Shown here piece after piece: positions 8,104 to 17,415 of a DNA stretch of 64,000 nucleotides. Under the pieces are notes generated by a model, which saw nothing but the letters and a program-made list of their open reading frames with translations, did not search any database and was not told where the DNA came from. Position 1 is the stretch's first letter. Every line of letters begins with the position of its first letter. The position numbers and the translations under genes are program-made. This DNA comes from Vibrio bivalvicida (lineage in GTDB: Bacteria > Pseudomonadota > Gammaproteobacteria > Enterobacterales > Vibrionaceae), in NCBI RefSeq assembly GCF_001399455.2, contig NZ_LLEI02000021.1, positions 1 through 64,000 of the forward strand, written 5' to 3'.

Positions 8104-9801
8104 TTAGCTAGAACTCGGAAAGTGATGAGCAGCTCCTAAAGAGTACACAGCTTTGACACGGCAACCTTGTTTTGAATACTCCAATAAGTCACATAATTCG
8201 GAAGCAAGAATGATGCCTCTGCCATGAGTCAGGTTCTTGTCTGACAGGTTATAAGTCCTCTCATAATCGAATCCTACTCCGTTGTGTTCAAGTTCAAAAC
8301 TTATCGTCTGGTTGACAGGCTCATAGTCAACCTTGAGCTCGACCCAAGCAGTGTCATCTAGCTGTTTAATTTTTTCTTCTCTCATCTGATAAAACAGGAA
8401 GAAACCATCTGATTGCTCTTTGATTGATGAATCTAGCTTTAGCAAGCCATGTTCAATTGCATTAGCGAATAACTCTGAGAGGACCGAACAAACGAGATCT
8501 AAATGCGCACCACTTATGAGAATGCCTGCTAAGAACTTACGTACCTCTGTCATAACGGTCACTTCCCGAAGAATACTACCGTCTAAGCGTAAAGTTGAAC
8601 TTGATGGCACCTTACTCAATGGAATAATGTCACGAGGTGCTTGTTGAGAATTACCATTCAGAATTGGAAACTTCATGGTAAGTATCGACAAATCATCGCC
8701 GACAGATTTGTTAGCAAATTGACGGACAGATTCATACAGAACGGGAATTAAGCTCTGATCGCCAGAAAGTGACGCTTCTAGCCGCTTCTGACCAAACTGC
8801 TCTCCACTCTCGTTAGTCGCCTCAATAACACCATCGGTATAACACACAATCTGCTGGTCAGGCTCAAGCTTAAAATGGACAATGTTGGATTCAAATTCGT
8901 GTGTATTGAGCACCCCAAGTGGCATATGAGTCGAGGTTAGCCTTCTAACAATAGCTCCGTCGTCGTCAATCAAATAACCATCAGGTAGCCCACCTCCCCA
9001 CCAAGACACTTCAAACCCATTCGCACGCACTTCAAAAATGCTGGCGGCCAACATCATACCCATTGGCAGGAAACGAACTAACACATCGTTAATTTCACGA
9101 GCGATCTCTCCTAAAGAGAGTCCTTTTGCCGCCATTGAAAAAAAGGCCCGAGTCGCAGGAATTGCTGAAATAGCCGCTGGTAAACCATGACCAGTCGCAT
9201 CGGCAATCATCACGTAAACGCCACCATGAGGCCGATTTGCGACTACGATCAGATCGCCATTGAAAACAGTCGAAGGTGTCGATAAATAGTTAATGCCGTA
9301 GATGTTTTTAACTTGAGAACTCATCTCATGCATTAGGTTGGAAAATATAGACTCGGCAATAGCGTAGTCATAACGAACTTGCTCGCGGAACTGGCTAAGT
9401 TCATCACGTTGCTCTTTAACCTCATTATGCATTCTAACAATACGGCAATGTGCCTGAACTTTGGCAATTAAAACACTTCTTTCTACAGGTTTAAGAATGA
9501 AGTCATCGCCAACCGTTAAACAGCGCTCAAAAGAAACATCATCATCAAGCACCGTTAGGAAAATGATAGGAATATGAACATCAGAAAACGCTTGTTTTAT
9601 CTCTTCCGCTGTAGTGAAGCCATCCTTGATCGGCATCATGACGTCGAGCAGTATCACGTCAGGCAAGCTGTCCATCTTTTTCATAGCTTCGACCACCCCT
9701 TCACCGTTTTCAAAAGTCGTTACGGTGTCTGACAGATGGTTGAGCATGAATCGACACAATTCTCGATTGGTCGCGTGATCATCGACGATCATTACATGCA
9801 T
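8104..9801 (-). CDS. Fused response regulator / PP2C (SpoIIE-type) phosphatase / HATPase protein
   Basis: A 565-residue three-domain protein. Residues 1-120 are a receiver domain with acidic pocket VDD and phosphoacceptor Asp about 53 (LLDVMMP). About residues 180-380 are a PP2C/SpoIIE phosphatase, with metal-binding motifs ADATGHG, PLGV and CYTDGVIEA. The C-terminal 130 residues are a GHKL ATPase with N-box SELFANAIEHG and G-box GRGIILASELCD, resembling anti-sigma kinases such as RsbW. The family acts in partner switching: the phosphatase and kinase parts set the phosphorylation of a STAS protein. The STAS gene lies 17 nt upstream in the same transcript, making it the likely substrate. Confidence 0.85.
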   Translation of the reverse strand: MHVMIVDDHATNRELCRFMLNHLSDTVTTFENGEGVVEAMKKMDSLPDVILLDVMMPIKDGFTTAEEIKQAFSDVHIPIIFLTVLDDDVSFERCLTVGDDFILKPVERSVLIAKVQAHCRIVRMHNEVKEQRDELSQFREQVRYDYAIAESIFSNLMHEMSSQVKNIYGINYLSTPSTVFNGDLIVVANRPHGGVYVMIADATGHGLPAAISAIPATRAFFSMAAKGLSLGEIAREINDVLVRFLPMGMMLAASIFEVRANGFEVSWWGGGLPDGYLIDDDGAIVRRLTSTHMPLGVLNTHEFESNIVHFKLEPDQQIVCYTDGVIEATNESGEQFGQKRLEASLSGDQSLIPVLYESVRQFANKSVGDDLSILTMKFPILNGNSQQAPRDIIPLSKVPSSSTLRLDGSILREVTVMTEVRKFLAGILISGAHLDLVCSVLSELFANAIEHGLLKLDSSIKEQSDGFFLFYQMREEKIKQLDDTAWVELKVDYEPVNQTISFELEHNGVGFDYERTYNLSDKNLTHGRGIILASELCDLLEYSKQGCRVKAVYSLGAAHHFPSSS

Positions 9802-9818
9802 ATAAACCTCCGAGTATT

Positions 9819-10118
9819 TTACTCAATGGCAAATTTTTTATCGAATCGAGATATGGTCAATATCTTCCTCACTTGAGGTAAAGTGTTGGTAATTCGAATC
9901 ATACCGTCTTCTTGCCCCAAGTAATTGTGCATATTGAGCAACATACCAAGACCCGCACTATCGATGTAATCGACTTTTCTAAGATCTATAGTGAAGCGAA
10001 ACTCTTGGCGGTCGTTATAGCACCGACGAAACTCTTGAACCAAATTGAAACCAAAGGCTCCCTCAATCAAGATAGTGATGTGTTTAGTTGCCGAATCAAT
10101 CACAGTTTCTACTGACAT
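9819..10118 (-). CDS. STAS-domain anti-sigma factor antagonist-like protein
   Basis: A 99-residue single STAS domain. The motif DSAGLG around Ser 54 is the usual phosphorylation site of SpoIIAA/RsbV-type antagonists. It is expected to be the partner of the downstream phosphatase/kinase fusion, switching between phosphorylated and free forms. It sits between the second receptor gene and that fusion, so it may link chemosensory input to a non-flagellar output; that link is inferred. The upstream AAGGGGAAG is a strong ribosome binding site. Confidence 0.83.
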   Translation of the reverse strand: MSVETVIDSATKHITILIEGAFGFNLVQEFRRCYNDRQEFRFTIDLRKVDYIDSAGLGMLLNMHNYLGQEDGMIRITNTLPQVRKILTISRFDKKFAIE

Positions 10119-10161
10119 ACTCTTCCCCTTTCACCTTATGTTGTAAACGAAAGTTTAATTG

Positions 10162-11325
10162 TTAGAAAAGCTCTACTTCCCCTTCTTGGATGTTTTCTTG
10201 CGATGCAGCCGGAGCGCCTCTGCTTTCTATTTCTAACTGTAGTGCAATTACCCCATCGGTAAAGTCTTGTTGATCAATATCTTGGCGAGCCCACTGCTCG
10301 CACAAGCTAGTAAACTGTTGCAAAAACGCCACCGACTGTTTGGCATAATCACCTTGTTGAACAATGATATCGGCAAACTGTAAAGCTCGAATGCCGTTGT
10401 CAACTTGCGCATGAAGCAAATCGCCGCTTGAGCGGATCTTGTGAACCTCTTGTTCGACAGTTCGGTTAACCTCCTGAACACCGCGTAGCATGTCATCAAC
10501 CTTTTCTTTAGATTCAATCGCTTCAGTCATGTCGATTGAAGCCATCTCACCTACTGTCTTATTCGCTTCTTTAACCGTTTTCTGAGCGATGTTAATTTCT
10601 GCCTCAATTTCATCATTAAGCTCTTTAGCTTTGTGAGAAAGATTACGCACCTCTTGGGCAACGACAGCAAAGCCACGCCCAGCCTCTCCAGCTCGAGCCG
10701 CTTCAATCGCTGCATTTAAAGCAAGAAGATTGGTTTGTTCAGACAGTCCTCTAACTTGCGCCAACAATTTAAATACCGAGTCTAACTTGTCGGACATATC
10801 ATGAATGCTATGCACAGCCGAGATACTTTTTTCTGAGACAACAACCAACGTATCGACGAAGTGACGAATTATTGCCTCCGTTTTTGGTAGCACCTGGCTG
10901 ATATCGCTGTCCTTATCTTGATTACCGAGTAAGTTATCTACCAGCTCAGTGGTGATTTGATTTTGACTTTCAGCGAGTTTTTGTAACTCGAAATAGCTTT
11001 CATTAAGCGTTTCAACAGATTCGTCAACCACGCTACGCTGATGGTCAAGCGGCTCAATAAGCTGGTGCGCTATCCTACTTAGCATAGGAGAGACTTCTCG
11101 AGGTGGTTGGATCTTCGACTTCGGGGCTTTCTCAGTGGTACTTTTTAATGCAACATTTTCGGCTGCACGCTTTGGCAACACAAACCAAGGAATCGCTGCT
11201 GCTAACACGGTCAAAGCAACATGAGCAATTGAAGTCGACATACTCATTGCGATGGACAAAAGCACAATTTGTGAGCCAATTGCGATGAAGTATCGGACTT
11301 TTAAACTATGGGTTATGGCTTTCAT
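10162..11325 (-). CDS. Methyl-accepting chemotaxis protein (short, membrane-anchored)
   Basis: A 387-residue receptor. Two hydrophobic segments close together near the N-terminus (about residues 11-30 and 33-50) suggest a membrane hairpin with little or no periplasmic domain. The receptor signalling tip is clear ([20 protein letters not shown], then [14 protein letters not shown]). There is no HAMP or large sensor domain. The protein ends in EGEVELF. CheD from the same cluster ends in a very similar DDVELF, and this may be a shared docking tail. It lies downstream of cheB in the same orientation. Confidence 0.85.
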   Translation of the reverse strand: MKAITHSLKVRYFIAIGSQIVLLSIAMSMSTSIAHVALTVLAAAIPWFVLPKRAAENVALKSTTEKAPKSKIQPPREVSPMLSRIAHQLIEPLDHQRSVVDESVETLNESYFELQKLAESQNQITTELVDNLLGNQDKDSDISQVLPKTEAIIRHFVDTLVVVSEKSISAVHSIHDMSDKLDSVFKLLAQVRGLSEQTNLLALNAAIEAARAGEAGRGFAVVAQEVRNLSHKAKELNDEIEAEINIAQKTVKEANKTVGEMASIDMTEAIESKEKVDDMLRGVQEVNRTVEQEVHKIRSSGDLLHAQVDNGIRALQFADIIVQQGDYAKQSVAFLQQFTSLCEQWARQDIDQQDFTDGVIALQLEIESRGAPAASQENIQEGEVELF

Positions 11326-11355
11326 CAGACTTCCTTGAAGTTGTATACCGTCTGA

Positions 11356-12402
11356 CTAAGCGTCAGTCGACAAGTATTGACATATCTGCTTGGGGACCTG
11401 AGCTAGATCAAGCACTGATAACGCCGCGTTCATCTCGATAGCAACGCGAGGCATCCCCCAAACAACCGAAGAGGCTTGATCTTGGGCAATGGTTTTCCCA
11501 CCAGCTTGCTTGATCCGCAACATGCCTTGAGCACCATCCTTTCCCATGCCCGTTAAAATAACGCCAATCGCATTCTTACCCACCGTTTCCGCCACTGCAT
11601 CAAACATGACATCGACAGAAGGTTTATGAAGATTGACGGCTGGCCTATCATCTTGCTGGCAATACAGATGGTTACCGCGGCGAACAACCACAAGATGTTT
11701 ATCTCCTGGTGCCACGTAAGCGCAACCATTAACCAAAGGGGCACGATTTACACTAAGTTCTTTTACATCGATTTTGCTACTGTCGTTTAATCTTGCGGCA
11801 AATGACGCAGAGAACATGGCGCTGATATGCTGGGTGATAATAATCGGTGGTAGCCCTGCGGGCAGTGCACTAAGCACCTGTTTAACGGCTTCTGTTCCCC
11901 CAGTTGAGGCACCTATTGCTATGACCTCTACTTTATGATGACCCTTTGATGGTGAGATAACTTGTTCGACTTCCAGCTGTACTGGTGATTTGTTGGCTAC
12001 GTTCGCTCCCGCCGCCATCTTGATTTTGTCATTAACCAGTTGCTTGTAGTTGACCATCTCTGCGGTGCTTTCCACGGCAGGCTTAGGAAAATAGTCAACC
12101 GCACCTAGCTCTAGAGCAGTGAGCGTCGCTTCGGCACCATGCTGAGTTAAAGTAGAGATCATCACAACAGGCATCGGACGCAATCGCATTATGTTTTTCA
12201 AAAACTTAACGCCATTCATTTTCGGCATCTCAATATCGAGCGTAATCACATCAGGGTTATGCTGCTTGATGAGTTCTCTCGCCTGAAAAGGATCTTCCGC
12301 CATCGCCACTACTTTCAGCTCGGGGTCAGAGTTGATCAACTGTGACAGCAGCGCTCTAAAAACGGGGGAGTCGTCAACAATGAGTACTTTTATTTTTTTC
12401 AT
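11356..12402 (-). CDS. cheB: CheB receptor methylesterase/deamidase
   Basis: A 348-residue CheB. The receiver domain has the acidic pair VDDS at residues 9-12 and phosphoacceptor Asp 56 (TLDIEMP). The catalytic domain carries GASTGG (nucleophile Ser), ITQHI (His) and [10 protein letters not shown] (Asp). It removes methyl groups from receptor glutamates and deamidates glutamines when phosphorylated by CheA. Its start overlaps the cheD stop by 1 nt (TAATG), a mark of translational coupling. Confidence 0.96.
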   Translation of the reverse strand: MKKIKVLIVDDSPVFRALLSQLINSDPELKVVAMAEDPFQARELIKQHNPDVITLDIEMPKMNGVKFLKNIMRLRPMPVVMISTLTQHGAEATLTALELGAVDYFPKPAVESTAEMVNYKQLVNDKIKMAAGANVANKSPVQLEVEQVISPSKGHHKVEVIAIGASTGGTEAVKQVLSALPAGLPPIIITQHISAMFSASFAARLNDSSKIDVKELSVNRAPLVNGCAYVAPGDKHLVVVRRGNHLYCQQDDRPAVNLHKPSVDVMFDAVAETVGKNAIGVILTGMGKDGAQGMLRIKQAGGKTIAQDQASSVVWGMPRVAIEMNAALSVLDLAQVPKQICQYLSTDA

Positions 12403-13049
12403 TAGAACAGCTCCACATCATCGTCATGTGGACGATGACTTTCTTTATCCAATTGACTGGCATATTTTTCTTCTTGATGCTGGAGGTTATGAACTTCGGT
12501 AAATGGAATGCGTTTAAGCCAGGCTTTACCACTAATCGGATCAAATAACACTTTTCGCGGTTCTAACCCTCCGAGATCTTGAGCAATAACATCAAGCCCT
12601 TCTTGTTCGACATAATTGAGAATAAAGGCAATGTTTTTGCCTCCAACCATACTGTTGAGTCCTAACATCTGCGCACCACCAAACAGCTTTACTTGCAGAG
12701 CGGCGCGTCGGGCACCTCTCTCAATTAAAGCGTTGATCAACATCTCCATCGCATAACTGCCATAGCGAGAGGCTGTTGACACCACCTCTTCTGGTTTCCA
12801 TGTTTTTAGCTGTGACTTGTTATCAAATGGCAGCAAGAAATGATTCATCCCACCAACTTGCGCTTCAAGATCCCATATACAAGCAGCAATACATGATCCC
12901 AAGCCTGTCGCGATGATTTCGTCCTTTTTTTGGCTACAGTACACACCACCAGGTAGCACCTTCACGATATGCTTCCCTTTGGACGGATGATAAAAGCGAT
13001 TAAAGTGACTGTTTTCGTACTTAGGTGTATCGGTTCTTGCCCAGTTCAT
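12402..13049 (-). CDS. cheD: CheD receptor glutamine deamidase
   Basis: A 215-residue CheD. The catalytic Cys is in [12 protein letters not shown] and the catalytic His in GGMNHFLLP, followed by the family motif KLFGGAQML. CheD deamidates specific receptor glutamines to glutamates, creating methylation sites. The C-terminus DDDVELF resembles that of the nearby short receptor (GEVELF). It lies 9 nt downstream of cheR and is coupled to cheB. Confidence 0.94.
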   Translation of the reverse strand: MNWARTDTPKYENSHFNRFYHPSKGKHIVKVLPGGVYCSQKKDEIIATGLGSCIAACIWDLEAQVGGMNHFLLPFDNKSQLKTWKPEEVVSTASRYGSYAMEMLINALIERGARRAALQVKLFGGAQMLGLNSMVGGKNIAFILNYVEQEGLDVIAQDLGGLEPRKVLFDPISGKAWLKRIPFTEVHNLQHQEEKYASQLDKESHRPHDDDVELF

Positions 13050-13058
13050 GGTGCGTGC

Positions 13059-13916
13059 CTATTTCTTAACGTAAATGGTGTGCCCTAGATGATGAAAGAT
13101 ATCTAAGTCTGCTGGTACACCCTCTGAATGACCGATAAAAAGTACCCCATTAGGTTTCAATTGGTGGTGAAAACGTTTGAGCAACTTTTCTTGAGTTTGC
13201 CTATCAAAATAAATCATCACATTACGACATGAGATGAGGTCGAACTTGTGTTCAAAATCCCACTTATCTAATAAGTTCAGGCGTCGAAAGTGAATAAGTT
13301 TTTGTAAACCTGCTTTACATTTAATTTTGCCTTGATACTGACCGGAACCTCTGACAAAACAGGGCTTAAGGTATTGCTTAGGAATACTCGCTATAGCCTC
13401 ATCGCTATACAAGCCACTCTGCGCATGGGTTAATACTTTCGTATCTAAATCTGTAGCTGTGATCCTGACATCTTCAAAATAGCTAAGGGCATTCGCCCAA
13501 TGCAAAGATGAAATCAGGCTGTAAGGTTCTTCGCCCGTAGAACATCCAGCAGACCATAGTTTGAGGTTTTTTATCCCTCGCTCTCGCCACTCTTTAATCA
13601 AGACCTTCTCTATAAATTCAAAGTGATGGAATTCACGAAAGAACTGAGTTTTATTGGTGGTCAAGCTGTTGATAAACGTCATTTGCTCGGCCGGATCTTG
13701 TTCAATGATCGGACGATACTCACTAAAACGCTTCAAACCGAGCCGTCTAAGTTGTCGACTGACTCTGCCATATACCATGGTTCGCTTTCTATCTGAGAAG
13801 AATATGCCAACGTTCTTATGCATAAACCACTGAATAAACTTGAAATCTTTGTCAGTAAGTTCAAATTCATCTGCCGCTGGCATTGCTCTCTCAGTTTGAA
13901 CTAGAACTCTTCCCAT
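13059..13916 (-). CDS. cheR: CheR receptor methyltransferase
   Basis: A 285-residue SAM-dependent methyltransferase that methylates receptor glutamates. The SAM-binding motif [26 protein letters not shown] and LFIGHSEG are all present, in the standard order. The given start overlaps the upstream receptor gene by 16 nt and has GGAG before it. An alternative ATG at 13883 ([10 protein letters not shown]) with GAGAG upstream would avoid the overlap. The upstream receptor ends in a WEEF tail, the type that tethers CheR, which supports their working together. Confidence 0.95.
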   Translation of the reverse strand: MGRVLVQTERAMPAADEFELTDKDFKFIQWFMHKNVGIFFSDRKRTMVYGRVSRQLRRLGLKRFSEYRPIIEQDPAEQMTFINSLTTNKTQFFREFHHFEFIEKVLIKEWRERGIKNLKLWSAGCSTGEEPYSLISSLHWANALSYFEDVRITATDLDTKVLTHAQSGLYSDEAIASIPKQYLKPCFVRGSGQYQGKIKCKAGLQKLIHFRRLNLLDKWDFEHKFDLISCRNVMIYFDRQTQEKLLKRFHHQLKPNGVLFIGHSEGVPADLDIFHHLGHTIYVKK

Positions 13917-16300
13917 TCGTCTCCATCCTCTTCAAGCTTAAAGCTAGAATTGGCGACCTTAGGTGTTCGAATATCTCGAATGTTGGTCTCTCGGCTTGCC
14001 CTCTCAGACGGCTTTGATTCAAATGTCGTCACATTGTTGTCCGTCGCAAAGAAGTTCATCAGATGCAGTAACTCTTTACCTTCATCTTTCAGTGATTGAC
14101 TCGCTGCGGAGGTTTCTTCAACCAGTGAGGCATTTTGCTGGGTCATCTCATCCATGGTGCTAATTGCGCGATTAATTTCATCAATACCTGTTGACTGCTC
14201 AAGGCTAGAAGAAGCAATTTGCGCGATAAGCTCTGTCACCTTTTGTACCGCTGCTACTATTTCGTTGAGTGTTTCGCCAGATTCGTCGACTAAACGAGAG
14301 CCTTCATCCACTTTCTCGACACTATCGTTGATCAATCCTTTGATTTCTTTCGCTGCTGCGGCACTGCGCTGCGCCAAATTGCGCACCTCACCTGCGACCA
14401 CAGCAAAACCTCTACCTTGCTCACCTGCGCGAGCGGCCTCTACTGCGGCGTTCAGAGCTAGTAGGTTGGTTTGGAAGGCGATCTCATCAATGACACCGAT
14501 AATGTCAGCAATTTTTTTACTCGCAGTATTAATTTCAGACATCGCAGATACCGCTTGTCCAACGACCTCTCCCCCTTTACTGGCTTTTTTCGCGGCATCA
14601 TCAGAGAGTTCATTCGCACCTTTGGCGTTGTCAGCATTTTGGCGTACCGTTGCCGTCATTTGTTCCATACTCGCCGCGGTCTCTTCTAGATTAGACGCCT
14701 GCGCTTCAACACGTTGGCTCAAGTCATTATTACCTTCAGCAATCTCAGTCGAAGCTGTTGCCACGCGGGCAGAAGATTGGGTGATCTTGTCGACCATATT
14801 CCGAATATTGAGAATTGAAGTATTGACCGCATTAGACAGCCGAGCAAACTCTCCGGTGTTATCTTCAGACATGTTGGTATTGAGATTACCATCTGCCACC
14901 TGACTCATAACATCAATGCACTGACCAATTGGTGCAACCATAGTATCGAGTAAACTATTGATTCCATCTCCAAGTTCCTTCATAAAGCCGTTGTAAACAC
15001 TGGTGTCAATACGTTCGTTTAAATCACCAGCAATGGCTTTTTGAATCAAGGACTCTACTTGTCGCTGCCCATCTTGTTGCTCGGTTATATCAATCCATTG
15101 TAAGGCAGGCCCAATATAATTCCCCTCGCCGTCGCGCATGGCGATACAGGTGAGGTTAAACTCCAGACCGCCAACCGCGATATTGGATGAAAATGGCAAG
15201 CGGTCAGGATTACTAATAATGCTACGCTGGTGCCCTGGATTCTTGTGGAAGATATCAATGTTTTTTCCAACTAGGTTACTCGCATCGAATCCTGTCAGCA
15301 CCTTTCTAAGGTCGCTTTCTCTACTGCTGAGTAGTGTTTGTAAAGCAGGATTTAGATAGGTGATAATGCCATCTTTGTTGGCCATCATTAGATTTGTTGT
15401 CATACCGGAAACAGCGGAAGCAAGTCGTCCAATTTCTTCTTCTTTTGCACGCTCCTCTGTAACGTCACGCCATTCAAGCGTGTTACCAATGTAGTTACCT
15501 TGAGCATCGTTGATCGCGGCGACATTAAGCTCGATCTTGATGTCAGCAATGGCAATGTCTGTGCTGTATGGCAGGTTACTTGGATCTGCCAGTAATTGTC
15601 TTTGATGAGCAGGGTTGCGATGGAACTCGTCGATGCAACGCCCCAATAACCACTCTTCACTTGCTGTAAACCCAGACCACACGGATCGCATGGTCGCTTC
15701 ATGCTTTTTAAATAAGCTGATGGTTTCTTGGTTGGCGTAGGTAATAGTTAGATCTCTATCAATCATCACCATAGCGGTTTGAGCTTGATTAACAGCTGCT
15801 TGCAAGCGCGATATTTCATTGTTTTGTTTGACTCTTGCTGTGACGTCAGACCATTCCAGTGTATTACCCACATAATTACCTTGAGCATCAATGATGGCCC
15901 CAACATTAAGCTCAATTAGGACATCTTTGACCGTAATTGTCGTGGTGTAAGGCAAGTTTGAAGGGTTGGAAAGCATTTGACGCTGATGGCTAGGGTTAGA
16001 GTGGAATAAGTCGATACAATAGCCAAGAAGGAACTCTTCCGTGGCATGGAAGTTAGGCCAAATAGACTGGAATAAGGCCTCATGAGTTTTGAGAAGATCT
16101 ACTGACTTCCGGTTTAGGTACGTTATCTTAAAATCGCGATCGATCATCATTAACGCGGTTTGAGCAGCATTCAATGCTGAAAACAACTGCTCTGTGGTTA
16201 CACCTTGTTCTTGTTCAGGTTCAAAATCTTCTGTTAGCGTATCCTGCGTTGGTGCTTCAAACTGAGCAGCAGGTACTGTTTTCCTATTCCAAAATGCCAT
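13901..16300 (-). CDS. aer2: Aer2-type chemoreceptor with three PAS domains
   Basis: A 799-residue receptor with no transmembrane segment. Three successive PAS domains occupy about residues 40-410, each with the IDxFHxNPxHQR element seen in Aer2-type heme PAS domains. A HAMP region follows (about 415-510), then a signalling domain with tip [20 protein letters not shown]. The last residues EWEEF match the WxxF tail that recruits CheR; the Pseudomonas Aer2/McpB receptor ends in GWEEF. PAS1 and PAS2 are very alike (FHxNPxHQRQxLxxPSNLPY, then NYxGNTLEWxDVT), a sign of tandem duplication. Aer2 receptors respond to oxygen through heme, so that role is inferred here. Confidence 0.88.
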   Translation of the reverse strand: MAFWNRKTVPAAQFEAPTQDTLTEDFEPEQEQGVTTEQLFSALNAAQTALMMIDRDFKITYLNRKSVDLLKTHEALFQSIWPNFHATEEFLLGYCIDLFHSNPSHQRQMLSNPSNLPYTTTITVKDVLIELNVGAIIDAQGNYVGNTLEWSDVTARVKQNNEISRLQAAVNQAQTAMVMIDRDLTITYANQETISLFKKHEATMRSVWSGFTASEEWLLGRCIDEFHRNPAHQRQLLADPSNLPYSTDIAIADIKIELNVAAINDAQGNYIGNTLEWRDVTEERAKEEEIGRLASAVSGMTTNLMMANKDGIITYLNPALQTLLSSRESDLRKVLTGFDASNLVGKNIDIFHKNPGHQRSIISNPDRLPFSSNIAVGGLEFNLTCIAMRDGEGNYIGPALQWIDITEQQDGQRQVESLIQKAIAGDLNERIDTSVYNGFMKELGDGINSLLDTMVAPIGQCIDVMSQVADGNLNTNMSEDNTGEFARLSNAVNTSILNIRNMVDKITQSSARVATASTEIAEGNNDLSQRVEAQASNLEETAASMEQMTATVRQNADNAKGANELSDDAAKKASKGGEVVGQAVSAMSEINTASKKIADIIGVIDEIAFQTNLLALNAAVEAARAGEQGRGFAVVAGEVRNLAQRSAAAAKEIKGLINDSVEKVDEGSRLVDESGETLNEIVAAVQKVTELIAQIASSSLEQSTGIDEINRAISTMDEMTQQNASLVEETSAASQSLKDEGKELLHLMNFFATDNNVTTFESKPSERASRETNIRDIRTPKVANSSFKLEEDGDEWEEF

Positions 16301-16375
16301 GAGTTATCCCTCACTGGTTGCTTCTTCTGACGTATTTCACCAATATAAATAGACACGACTTGACTTACATTGGTA

Positions 16376-16846
16376 TTAGGCCCAACTCTCTTCCTCTTGG
16401 TTGGGTACCGGAAGCTCAGCAACATCAAAAAGAGCTTCCATGTGAATAAGTATTAAGTGACCGTTATTAACAGATGCGATACCACGCACGTAGCTATGAT
16501 CAACACTTGTCGAGACATGGGGCGACGGTTTGATTTCCTCTTCGGTCAGCGGGTAGACCTCTGAAACTCCATCAACAATGATGCCAAGCGGGTGTTTATG
16601 TGAGTCGTTAAGAACAATCACGACTGTCGTAGAACTGATTTCGGCTGGCGACAAGTCAAAACGCATACGGAGATCGACAATAGGTACGTATTCCCCTCGA
16701 ATCTCTAGTACACCTTTCATATAGTTAGGAGAATTAGGGACTTGCCTTACAGCGCTCCACCCTCGAACCTCGCGGACATCTAAAATAGGCACTCCGTACT
16801 CTTCTCCCTCAAGAACGAAGCTAAGAAACTCTTCGGTCATAATCAT
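16376..16846 (-). CDS. cheW: CheW coupling protein (second copy)
   Basis: A 156-residue CheW that bridges receptors and CheA. The family features LSFVLEGEEYGVPILDVREV, a GVLEIRGEYVPIVDLR core strand and IVDGVSEVYPL are present. It overlaps the preceding cheW gene by 4 nt (ATGA). The start may be the ATG 6 nt later (MTEEFLSF). Two CheW genes in tandem suggest different coupling for the two receptor types, which is an inference. Confidence 0.93.
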   Translation of the reverse strand: MIMTEEFLSFVLEGEEYGVPILDVREVRGWSAVRQVPNSPNYMKGVLEIRGEYVPIVDLRMRFDLSPAEISSTTVVIVLNDSHKHPLGIIVDGVSEVYPLTEEEIKPSPHVSTSVDHSYVRGIASVNNGHLILIHMEALFDVAELPVPNQEEESWA

Positions 16847-17406
16847 CTATCAGCCCTCAGAATTCGGTCGATATTGAGCAGTTCTTCAGTATCAAGTAGC
16901 GACATCACATGATCTCCGACATTAATCAAGCCTTGGAGGTATGGTGTAACAAGAGACTCTCCCACCGCAGGGTAAAGCTCATTACTTCCCTGGCTAACCA
17001 CATCACTGACCGCATCGACAACCAGGCCCATCAAACGCTCTTGCTCATCGTCACTGTATCGCAGCACAATAACCACGGTAGTAGGACGATAGTCATTAGT
17101 GCCAATTGAAAAACGCAGTCTCAAATCAATGACGGGCACAATCATACCCCGCAAGTTAATCACACCACGCACAAACTTCGGTGCTCTAGGTATAGGCGTT
17201 GGTCTCTCCCAGACACGGATCTCTTCGACATCTTTAATTTCTACACCATACAGCTCATGGTCGAGTTTGAAGCTCAGAAAATCAGCGCTCTCGCTCACTT
17301 CGCCACTGACATTTTCCAGCATCGCCGCAGTCTGAGCCTCAATATTCTGCTTAGCCACTCCCGAGATATCATTGACATTGGTGATGTCACTCGTCACTGT
17401 ATCCAT
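16843..17406 (-). CDS. cheW: CheW coupling protein (first copy, N-terminally extended)
   Basis: A 187-residue CheW. The first 40 or so residues are an extension rich in Ser, Glu and Asn before the usual FLSFKLDHELYGVEIKDVEEI. The core GVINLRGMIVPVIDLRLRF and VVDAVSDVV are typical. It lies 9 nt after cheA, so the two proteins are probably made together. The extension is absent from the following cheW, which is a quick way to tell the two apart. Confidence 0.93.
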   Translation of the reverse strand: MDTVTSDITNVNDISGVAKQNIEAQTAAMLENVSGEVSESADFLSFKLDHELYGVEIKDVEEIRVWERPTPIPRAPKFVRGVINLRGMIVPVIDLRLRFSIGTNDYRPTTVVIVLRYSDDEQERLMGLVVDAVSDVVSQGSNELYPAVGESLVTPYLQGLINVGDHVMSLLDTEELLNIDRILRADR

Positions 17407-17415
17407 GTTTGCTCC

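Noticed and set aside
14154-14903. Long 249-codon plus-strand frame
   Set aside because: It lies wholly antisense within the Aer2-type receptor gene, has no ribosome binding site and a Ser/Ala-rich translation expected from the opposite strand of receptor repeats.
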